Assembly: GCA_905202215.1 (NCBI GenBank)
Contig: CAJKRG010000026.1
Location: 1 to 37,912, forward strand
Length of the DNA: 37,912 nt
Direction of reading: 5' to 3'
From: an uncultured Porphyromonadaceae bacterium
GTDB taxonomy: Bacteria; Bacteroidota; Bacteroidia; Bacteroidales; Muribaculaceae
Shown: positions 32,314-37,912 of the stretch, one piece after another
Layout of the letters: the number at the start of each line of letters is the position of its first letter
How positions within the stretch are numbered: the stretch's first letter is position 1
The notes under the pieces: model-generated
What the model saw: the letters and a program-made list of their open reading frames with translations, nothing else
Databases searched by the model: none
Told to the model about the DNA's origin: nothing
Made by a program: the position numbers and the translations under genes

Positions 32314-32826
32314 ATGAAAGTCATTTCTGAGCGTTATTCATGCCGATCATATGCTTCCGACCGCGTGCCGTCGGAAGAACAGATTTCAGCGCTTATCGAG
32401 GCCGCACGCCTCGCCCCGAGCGCATGCAACCGCCAGCCCTGGCGCTTTGCCGTGATCCGTCCCGGCGACGAGGCCGGCCGCAAGGCCGTTGCGGCGGCAT
32501 ATCCCCGCGAATGGGTCGAGACCGCGCCTTACTATATCGTTGTGTGCGCCGTGCCGACCGAGGCATGGGTGCGTCCCCACGACGGCAAGAACCATTACGA
32601 CGTCGATATTGCCATCGCCACAGAGCATATCTGTCTTGCTGCCGCCGAAATGGGCCTCGGCACATGCTGGATATGTCACTTCGATCCGGCGCGTCTCACC
32701 GTAGATCTCGGACTGCCTCACGGCACCGTGCCTGTTGTCATTGTCCCTGTGGGATATCCGGCTCCGGGAACCGTGGCTCCCGAAAAGAAACGCAAGTCAA
32801 CAGAAGAAATACTCATCGAGCGTTGA
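32314..32826 (+). CDS. Nitroreductase family protein
   Basis: This 170-residue flavoprotein has the nitroreductase hallmarks: RYSCRSY (7-13) for FMN phosphate binding, ARLAPSACNRQPW (about 30-43) and AAAEMGLGTCWI (about 109-120). Members use FMN and NAD(P)H to reduce nitro groups, quinones or flavins. The short size and CNRQPW motif fit the small anaerobe-type subgroup. Its physiological substrate is not evident. The stop codon overlaps the TTG start of the DUF6452 gene. Confidence 0.92.
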   Translation: MKVISERYSCRSYASDRVPSEEQISALIEAARLAPSACNRQPWRFAVIRPGDEAGRKAVAAAYPREWVETAPYYIVVCAVPTEAWVRPHDGKNHYDVDIAIATEHICLAAAEMGLGTCWICHFDPARLTVDLGLPHGTVPVVIVPVGYPAPGTVAPEKKRKSTEEILIER

Positions 32827-33332
32827 AAAAAACAACTGTAATATTACCTGTTCTCCTTGTGCTCGCGGCAGCCTCCTGCAATACGACCGGCTGCCTCGAC
32901 AACCAGAGCGCCATTCCCCTCGCCGGATTCCGCTCAAGCGCCACGGGTACCGACATATCGGTCGCCGGTCTGCGCATAAGCGGTGTCGGGGCGCCGGGCG
33001 ACTCGGCGCTCACCTCCGGCTCGGGATCCGTTTCGCAGGTCTATCTGCCCATGCGCTCCACAGCCCGGTCGACCTCATGGTGCTTTCATTACACTCAGGA
33101 GGGCCTCGACGATCCGGCGCTCAACGATACTGTGACATTCGACTATGAGTCGATTCCGTATTTTGCCTCCGAGGAGTGCGGCGCCATGTACCGCTACATG
33201 ATAGAGCATGTAGGCACCACGACGCACCTCATCGACTCGGTAGTGGTGGCCGATTCGCTCATAACCAATGTGGAGGCCACGCGCATATACATATATTTCA
33301 GAACAGCGGACCCGGAGGAGCCTCAGGAATGA
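32823..33332 (+). CDS. DUF6452 family lipoprotein (TTG start)
   Basis: This 169-residue lipoprotein begins with TTG at 32823, overlapping the nitroreductase stop by 4 bp (TTGA). Reading from there gives a good signal peptide, LKKTTVILPVLLVLAAASC, with the lipobox at Cys19. No in-frame ATG would keep the signal. The conserved parts CLDNQSAIPLAGF, SGVGAPGDS, VSQVYLPMRST and SWCFHYT match the DUF6452 family of Bacteroidales. The function is unknown. It overlaps the DUF6048 gene by 4 bp, and the two families are commonly neighbours. Confidence 0.82.
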   Translation: MKKTTVILPVLLVLAAASCNTTGCLDNQSAIPLAGFRSSATGTDISVAGLRISGVGAPGDSALTSGSGSVSQVYLPMRSTARSTSWCFHYTQEGLDDPALNDTVTFDYESIPYFASEECGAMYRYMIEHVGTTTHLIDSVVVADSLITNVEATRIYIYFRTADPEEPQE

Positions 33333-34255
33333 GAAAAATCATAGCCATTATCGCTCTGCTTGCCGTGCTCTCGCTCTGGGGGCAGGATCGCAAACGCCGC
33401 ATGACCCCGATCAACACTCCCGCCACCGAGACTCAGGCCGTGAACGAGACCGCCACCGACACGGCGCGTATCAACGCCAAGCGCCGCGCCCAGTCGGTGC
33501 CATATACCGACGACCGGGGCAAAGTGATATTCGTCGATACCGTGACGGGCGAGGAATGGACCGACTCGACGGCCCTCCGGAACATCGTGCCCAAGATGGA
33601 GCAGCCTCTATTCCACGCCGCAAGCATAGGTGTCAATATCTGGGATCCCGTAATGCGCATTTTCGGACAGGATTACGGCATAGCCTCGGCATGGGCCGAA
33701 CTGTCGCTCCACAACCGGTATAAGCCCTTTGTGGAAGTCGGGCTCGGCTCGGCCTCGCATGAAGGCCCCAACAACAACTACCGCTATCGCTCGCCGATGA
33801 GCGTTTTCTTCAAGATTGGCGCCAGCTATAATTTCCTTTTCAATTCCAATCCCGACTATCAGCTCTATGCCGGAGTGCGCTTCGGCTTTTCGCCGTTCTC
33901 CTATGCCGTCGACGATGTCGTCCTCAATTCCGAATATTGGGGCGAGACCTCGCGTTTCGATATTCCCTCGCAGAACGCCACGGCAAGCTGGTTTGAGATC
34001 GGTCTCGGACTGCGGGTGAAGATCTGGGGCCCAATATCGGCGGGCTGGGAGTTCAAGTACCATTCGCTTTCCCACTGCAGCAAAGGGCAATATGGCGAAC
34101 CGTGGTATATACCCGGCTACGGAACTCGGGGCAGCTCGATCACAGGCAGTTTCTCCATCTCCTACACCATACCGCTCTTGCACCTGAACAAGAAAGCGGA
34201 GGAGGCCGTTATAAATTCAGACAACGAGGTGGAAGGCCTTCTTCCTCCTCCATAA
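33329..34255 (+). CDS. DUF6048 family outer membrane beta-barrel protein
   Basis: This 308-residue protein has a signal peptide (cleavage near LSLWGQD, about 16-20), a Thr/Ala-rich region (25-55), and a beta-barrel domain from about 95 (SIGVNIWDPVMRIFGQDYG, YKPFVEVGLG, WGPISAGWEFKYHS). The family is DUF6048. The start at 33329 overlaps the DUF6452 stop (ATGA), so the two are translated together and may form one envelope complex. The role is unknown. Confidence 0.82.
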   Translation: MRKIIAIIALLAVLSLWGQDRKRRMTPINTPATETQAVNETATDTARINAKRRAQSVPYTDDRGKVIFVDTVTGEEWTDSTALRNIVPKMEQPLFHAASIGVNIWDPVMRIFGQDYGIASAWAELSLHNRYKPFVEVGLGSASHEGPNNNYRYRSPMSVFFKIGASYNFLFNSNPDYQLYAGVRFGFSPFSYAVDDVVLNSEYWGETSRFDIPSQNATASWFEIGLGLRVKIWGPISAGWEFKYHSLSHCSKGQYGEPWYIPGYGTRGSSITGSFSISYTIPLLHLNKKAEEAVINSDNEVEGLLPPP

Positions 34256-34264
34256 ACCGATGTT

Positions 34265-35005
34265 ATGAAAAAGATAATTATAATAGGCGCCTCATCGGGC
34301 ATGGGAATGCGTGTGGCGACAGATTTCGCCCGTCTGGGCTGGCGTGTCGGTATAGCCGCGCGCCGCGAGGACCGTCTCAAGGATATCAAGGCTCTCTACC
34401 CCGACAGGGTGGAGTATATGGCCATCGATGTGGCGGCTCCCGACGCTGTCGAGAAGTTCTATAATCTTATCGAGCTTATCGACGGCATGGACTATCTGCT
34501 ATATGCCGCCGGCTGCGGATGGTTCAATCCCGCTCTCGACGATGCCCGCGACGACGAGACCATCGATGTCAATGTCAAGGGTTTCACAAAGATAATAACG
34601 GCCGCTTACAAATACTACCGCGACACCGCCAATCTGCATCGCGGCCATATCGCAGCCATAACTTCTGTCGCCGGTATGAAGGGAATCGGCGTTTCTGCCA
34701 CTTATTCGGCTTCGAAACGCTATCAGTGGACATTCCTTCAGGCCATCGACCAGCTTGCCCATCAGCAGCATGTCAATGTGAGCGTGACCGATCTCCGGCC
34801 GGGCTTCGTCGACACCCCTCTCCTCGGAGCGCACAAGAACTATCCGATGGAGATGAGCGTAGATTATGTGGCGCCGCGTCTCGAGACGGCAATGCTGCGC
34901 GGCAAGCGAGTGGCATATATCGATTCGCGCTGGGCCGTGGTCACCGCATTGTGGCGTATGGTTCCCGATAGCCTGTGGCGCCGCATCGAGCTTGTCCGCG
35001 ACTGA
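34265..35005 (+). CDS. SDR family NAD(P)-dependent oxidoreductase
   Basis: This 246-residue short-chain dehydrogenase has the nucleotide-binding motif GASSGMG (8-14), an Arg pair after the second strand (AARRED, about 31-36) that suggests NADPH, LYAAGCG in place of NNAG (about 79-85), the catalytic Ser in ITSVAG (about 137) and YSASK (about 150-154). PGFVDT follows. It is the last gene of the plus-strand operon that starts at 30640. The substrate cannot be told. Confidence 0.92.
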   Translation: MKKIIIIGASSGMGMRVATDFARLGWRVGIAARREDRLKDIKALYPDRVEYMAIDVAAPDAVEKFYNLIELIDGMDYLLYAAGCGWFNPALDDARDDETIDVNVKGFTKIITAAYKYYRDTANLHRGHIAAITSVAGMKGIGVSATYSASKRYQWTFLQAIDQLAHQQHVNVSVTDLRPGFVDTPLLGAHKNYPMEMSVDYVAPRLETAMLRGKRVAYIDSRWAVVTALWRMVPDSLWRRIELVRD

Positions 35006-35110
35006 TCACTTTCCTTTTTTGCGCTTATTGTAGTTTTTGTATGCGAGGCCTCCTATGAGACCTCCGATAATCGCGGCGATAACCGGCACGGCAAAGATAT
35101 AAGCAGGCAT
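35006..35110 (-). CDS. 34-residue single-pass membrane protein
   Basis: A short open frame on the minus strand reads MPAYIFAVPVIAAIIGGLIG and then GLAYKNYNKRKKGK. It has one hydrophobic helix (about 3-24) with a GGxxGG glycine pattern and a strongly basic tail, so N-out/C-in topology is likely. The stop codon directly abuts the stop of the convergent SDR gene. No promoter box or clear ribosome binding site was seen, but the composition (helix plus Lys/Arg tail) is too protein-like to be chance. The function is unknown. Confidence 0.62.
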   Translation of the reverse strand: MPAYIFAVPVIAAIIGGLIGGLAYKNYNKRKKGK

Positions 35111-35178
35111 ATTCTATAGTTTTTTGCGGTTTTTGATATAAGACGCAAACCTCGGCCCGAAAATTACATATGATAATA

Positions 35179-35217
35179 AAAAGCGTAAGTCAGGATATTC
35201 CTGACTTACGCTTTTTT
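35179..35217. terminator. Bidirectional terminator
   Basis: A perfect 18-bp stem (35179-35196 with 35200-35217) with a 3-nt loop, A-rich on the left and T-rich on the right. It ends transcription of the outer membrane protein gene (-) and possibly read-through from the plus-strand operon. Confidence 0.9.
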
Positions 35218-35225
35218 ATGGTCGT

Positions 35226-36887
35226 TCAGTATTTGAAGACTATGCCGGCGAGGCCGTGGAGGCCGTTTGAAGTGAGGCCCGGCAGGATTTCGGGCCGTCG
35301 TGCAAGCAGATTCTCGAATCGCAGGAAGGCACTGAGGCGTTCGTCGATACGATATTCGGCGCCGAGATCGACAGTGCTGATATTCCGCATCCCCGCGAGC
35401 TGAGGGCCGAGGGCATATGCGCGTTTGCCGCGGAAATTCCAGGAGGCATCTATGCCGAGTCTTTCGACGGGGCGGATTCGGGTGCTGAGTGCGGCGATGA
35501 TACCGGCTCGGTCGGGGGCATCGGCGAAACCTCGGTCAAGGCCGTGCTGAAGCACCTCGACTTTACCCGATACCGACGCCATGCGGCAGCTCCAGCCGAG
35601 CGATAGACCGGCGCCCCATCCCTTTATGTTGGCGGGGGCAAGGACGGCCACAGGCGTCTCCCCTCCGATGACGGCGGCCATGGGAGCGCGTCGTGTGGAT
35701 GCGTAGCGCGCATAGAGTTCGGCTCTGAAGCCGCCGGCCGGCCCGAATGCGAAACCTGCGCGGGCGTTGACGGGCGAGAACGAGGCATCGTAAGCGAGTA
35801 TGCCCGGCGCGAAAGGCGAGTAGTTGTAGATATGGCGCAGATCGGTCATTTCGGCTCCTCCGTCGCTGCGGGCGAAGATGGCGAAGCGGCTTGAGGGCGT
35901 CCATGCCACATTGACGCAAGGTGCCACATGGAAGGAACTGCCGGTCAGATTCGACGATATATCCACTTTGGCGCCAAGGTCGATGCTGAAATTATCAAGA
36001 TTGAAGCCGACAGTAGGGTCAAGGCTGACAATCATGGGGTTGTTCTTGGCGATTTTTTCAAATTCCGAGCCTGTCCAGAAGTGACCTGCCCGGTGTTTCA
36101 TATCGAGACCGGCTTCGAGGCGGTAGCGGAAGAGGGAGTCGGCCGTCGAGCCACCCGCACCTGCGGTAAGACCGAAAATTGTTTCCGACGGTGGTGTGAG
36201 AAGCGTGTTTTGGCCCAGTTCGATGTCGGTGCCGAGTGCGAAGCGCTCGATAGCGGCTTTCACACCGTAGCCGAAATGGTCGCGTAGGCCGTCGAGACTT
36301 ATGGCCGCGTTGAAATCGTTTATTTTCTGATTCTGTTCCGGCGATCCGAAAGTAGGCGAGCACAGCGCCGCGTGCGAATAGCCGATGACAGCACCCAGAC
36401 GTGCGGCTTCGGAGAATGTATGGTTGAAGTCGGCCTGAAGACTTATGGTGTTGTCTTTTACTGTTTCGCGCAAGCCCTCGGGCAGGTGTGCGTTATACGA
36501 CGAGCCGTCGAACTGCACGGCGGCGCCCAGACCTGTACGCTCGTTTTTGATGAAGCGGTAGCCTGCACCGACTCCCAGATTGTAGGCGGGAAAGTAGCCG
36601 CCCCATACATAGCCGCGGTATGGCGACGGTTTCCCCAGTCCGGTGTAAGCCGGAGCCAGGAGTCCGCCCGGATTTGAGGAGAAGTCGGCGGCATCGGTAT
36701 ATTCCGACAGCGACAGGCGCATCGGTGTTTCAGACCAGGGTATGACCGAGGGTACGACCGAAGGCAGAGGCGCCTGCTGTTCCAGCCGTGGCACGACGGT
36801 GCGTTCCACATCGATTTCGGCCGAAAGCTGAGCTCTCACTCCCACCGCGCCTGCTAATATAAAAGCTATACTCAATATCCGTTTCAT
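35226..36887 (-). CDS. Outer membrane beta-barrel protein (TonB receptor-like barrel without plug)
   Basis: This 553-residue protein has a signal peptide (cleavage near VGVRAQ, about 15-20), a short periplasmic part (LSAEIDVERTVVPRLEQQ) and about 450 residues of alternating strands with many aromatic girdle residues, ending GLAGIVFKY. The last part (STVDLGAEYRIDERLSAFLRFENLL) resembles the end of TonB-dependent receptor barrels, but no plug domain or TonB box is visible. It could be a passive porin or a barrel of a division or envelope complex. The gene is a single transcription unit with a strong terminator. REP-type repeats lie just upstream. Confidence 0.82.
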   Translation of the reverse strand: MKRILSIAFILAGAVGVRAQLSAEIDVERTVVPRLEQQAPLPSVVPSVIPWSETPMRLSLSEYTDAADFSSNPGGLLAPAYTGLGKPSPYRGYVWGGYFPAYNLGVGAGYRFIKNERTGLGAAVQFDGSSYNAHLPEGLRETVKDNTISLQADFNHTFSEAARLGAVIGYSHAALCSPTFGSPEQNQKINDFNAAISLDGLRDHFGYGVKAAIERFALGTDIELGQNTLLTPPSETIFGLTAGAGGSTADSLFRYRLEAGLDMKHRAGHFWTGSEFEKIAKNNPMIVSLDPTVGFNLDNFSIDLGAKVDISSNLTGSSFHVAPCVNVAWTPSSRFAIFARSDGGAEMTDLRHIYNYSPFAPGILAYDASFSPVNARAGFAFGPAGGFRAELYARYASTRRAPMAAVIGGETPVAVLAPANIKGWGAGLSLGWSCRMASVSGKVEVLQHGLDRGFADAPDRAGIIAALSTRIRPVERLGIDASWNFRGKRAYALGPQLAGMRNISTVDLGAEYRIDERLSAFLRFENLLARRPEILPGLTSNGLHGLAGIVFKY

Positions 36888-36904
36888 ATATCTATCTTGC
36901 GATT

Positions 36905-37064
36905 GTATTTGTATCGCCGCTATGCGGCTTGGTTTGTTTTTTTGTGGTTTTAGATGACCTATGGCTGCTCGCTCCTGACGGAGTGCTTGCCATAGGCTAT
37001 TATTGTAGGTGCGGCTCTGCCGTATGATTGCCGCTATGCGGCGCTTGAGGCGGATTTGCCGCGT
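36905..37064. repeat. REP/REPIN unit A
   Basis: Begins GTATTTGTATCGCC, contains the palindrome GCCGCTATGCGGC (36916-36928), a hairpin from CCTATGG (near 36959) to CCATAGG, and ends GCCGCGT. It aligns with unit B at an offset of about 204 bp with few differences. Confidence 0.8.
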
Positions 37065-37069
37065 ATTGG

Positions 37070-37098
37070 AGATAGATTCGTATATAAGTGTTGGCTAT
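37070..37098 (-). pseudogene. 5' end fragment of the RAYT transposase gene
   Basis: 37070-37098 repeats the first about 29 bp of the transposase gene (37831-37859). The start codon is changed from ATG to ATA. The homology continues upstream to 37151/37912 (82 bp, one mismatch). It is a remnant of a second RAYT copy or of a transposition event. Confidence 0.75.
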
Positions 37099-37108
37099 GT
37101 TGCCGGGT

Positions 37109-37267
37109 GTATTTGTGTCGCCGCTATGCGGCTTGGTTTGTTTTTTGGGGTTTTAGATGACCTATGGCTGCTCGCTCCTGACGGAGCGCTTGCCATAGGC
37201 TATTATTGTATGTGCGGCTCTGCCGCATGATTGCCGCTCTGCGGCGCTTGAGGCGGATTTGCCGCGT
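37109..37267. repeat. REP/REPIN unit B
   Basis: Second copy of the 160-bp unit, with palindromes GCCGCTATGCGGC (37120-37132), GCGGCTCTGCCGC and GCCGCTCTGCGGC and the CCTATGG/CCATAGG hairpin. It differs from unit A by a one-base change in the T-run length and scattered substitutions. Confidence 0.8.
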
Positions 37268-37397
37268 TAGCGGCGGACAAGCGGCGTAGCCGCGCTGAGA
37301 GTAATAGCCTATGGCGAGTGCACCGTAGGTGCGCGCTACCATAGGTTTATGGCGGCCATCCCACCACGCAACAGCCGCGTAGCGGCGGCAAGAGGAT

Positions 37398-37859
37398 TTA
37401 TTCCGGTTCAGAGAATATGTATTGATCATCGTATTCTATTCCGAAGCCCTCCAGCATTGATTTAAGTTCCTCTTGCAAGGATCTTCCATTGTGATGCTGA
37501 TGTTGGTTTTCTATATATTTATATACTTTATCGACCATTGAGTGTGAATATGAAAAACATGCATATCCTCTTTGCCATTCAAATTTGAATGTGCAAAGGT
37601 GATTGTTATTTATAAATTTGGTTGTACCCGTTTTTAGTTCCTTTACAAGGTCGGGGAGAGCCTGATTGGGGTTGTAGCTCAAAAGTATATGAACATGGTC
37701 TTCAATCCCGCCCACTATGATAGGTTTGTGATTGAGTTTATATAACGTTCCGGCCATGTAGGAGTGGATCTGTTTTTCCCTATATGGTGAGATTAACGCA
37801 TCCCGGTTTTTGACGGCAAAAACCAGATGAAGATAGATTCGTATATAAGTGTTGGCCAT
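37398..37859 (-). CDS. REP-associated tyrosine transposase (RAYT), IS200/TnpA-like
   Basis: This 153-residue single-domain Y1 transposase has the HUH motif HVHILL (His55, His57) and the catalytic Tyr in KYIENQHQHH (Tyr115). It is the size of IS200 TnpA, and the flanks are full of REP palindromes, the substrate type of RAYTs. It would nick and rejoin single-stranded DNA at hairpins. The motifs look intact, so it may still be active. A partial copy of its 5' end lies at 37070-37098. No TnpB or IS605-type partner is present. Confidence 0.9.
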   Translation of the reverse strand: MANTYIRIYLHLVFAVKNRDALISPYREKQIHSYMAGTLYKLNHKPIIVGGIEDHVHILLSYNPNQALPDLVKELKTGTTKFINNNHLCTFKFEWQRGYACFSYSHSMVDKVYKYIENQHQHHNGRSLQEELKSMLEGFGIEYDDQYIFSEPE

Positions 37860-37869
37860 GTTGCCGGGT

Positions 37870-37912
37870 GTATTTGTGTCGCCGCTATGCGGCTTGGTTT
37901 GTTTTTTGGGGT
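37870..37912. repeat. REP/REPIN unit, cut by the window edge
   Basis: Begins GTATTTGTGTCGCC and contains GCCGCTATGCGGC, as in units A and B. The window ends inside it, so the RAYT gene has these repeats on both sides. Confidence 0.75.

Larger units (their letters stand above)
36888..37397. other. 510-bp gene-free region made of REP-type palindromes
   Basis: The region has two near-identical units of about 160 bp (36905-37064 and 37109-37267) and a further set of hairpins (37268-37395), all rich in GCCGC-N3-GCGGC words such as GCCGCTATGCGGC, GCGGCTCTGCCGC and GCCGCTCTGCGGC, plus CCTATGG ... CCATAGG hairpins. No gene is supported here. Confidence 0.8.

Noticed and set aside
32340..32822. Upstream extension of the DUF6452 frame through the nitroreductase gene
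   Set aside because: Arg-rich shadow of the nitroreductase frame; the lipoprotein signal begins only at the TTG at 32823.
36888..37397. Possible CRISPR array
   Set aside because: Repeats are palindromic 160-bp units and mixed hairpins, not short identical repeats with unique spacers, and no cas genes are present.

Overview
The window looks like a chromosomal segment of a Bacteroidales bacterium, most likely Muribaculaceae or a close relative (inference from family content, not from a search). Supporting signs are Bacteroidetes-type -7 promoter boxes (TAnnTTTG) before several genes, many lipoproteins with acidic residues right after the lipidated Cys, a KorAB 2-oxoacid:ferredoxin oxidoreductase, GH78 and GH172 glycosidases, a large secreted FN3/jelly-roll protein with a C-terminal sorting-like tail, and the DUF4199 + glycosyltransferase and DUF6452 + DUF6048 pairs. 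Most genes are GC-rich. Three stretches are clearly AT-rich and look acquired: about 15.0-17.1 kb, 19.1-19.7 kb and 27.0-30.5 kb.

Layout. 1-6.0 kb (+): a five-gene export operon (TolC, HlyD-type adaptor lipoprotein, two ABC ATPases, two ABC-2 permeases; the ATPases and permeases resemble YbhF/YbhS/YbhR) starting 4 bp after the end of a short inverted-repeat element. 6.1-14.9 kb (-): large secreted FN3 protein, GH172-like protein, then korA-korB. 15.0-20.9 kb: a C10-protease-like protein lacking the catalytic Cys plus a small lipoprotein (-), a perfectly symmetric divergent promoter, a DUF3298 lipoprotein, a 335-bp MITE-like element, a C10 protease pseudogene that has lost its catalytic-Cys segment, and a surface-type serpin lipoprotein (+). 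21.0-26.4 kb (-): GH78 rhamnosidase and three FKBP-type prolyl isomerases predicted for three different cell locations.

26.4-30.5 kb (-) is the most unusual part: an Rhs-type tip cassette whose C-terminal domain carries a zincin motif (HEYGH plus a downstream Glu), followed by two small secreted proteins; then a tandem second copy of the unit in which the same zincin domain is fused directly to a Sec signal peptide, again followed by two small secreted proteins; then a beta-barrel protein that has the same signal peptide. The unit ends are nearly identical in DNA while the middle genes are strongly diverged. This reads as a tandemly duplicated, diversifying toxin/immunity-like locus.

30.6-35.0 kb (+): a housekeeping-like operon (DUF4199, GT2, nitroreductase, DUF6452, DUF6048, SDR) facing a 34-residue membrane protein and an outer-membrane beta-barrel protein on the other strand. 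36.9-37.9 kb: a REP-associated tyrosine transposase (IS200-like) surrounded by palindromic REP-type repeats. No tRNA, rRNA or CRISPR array was recognised.
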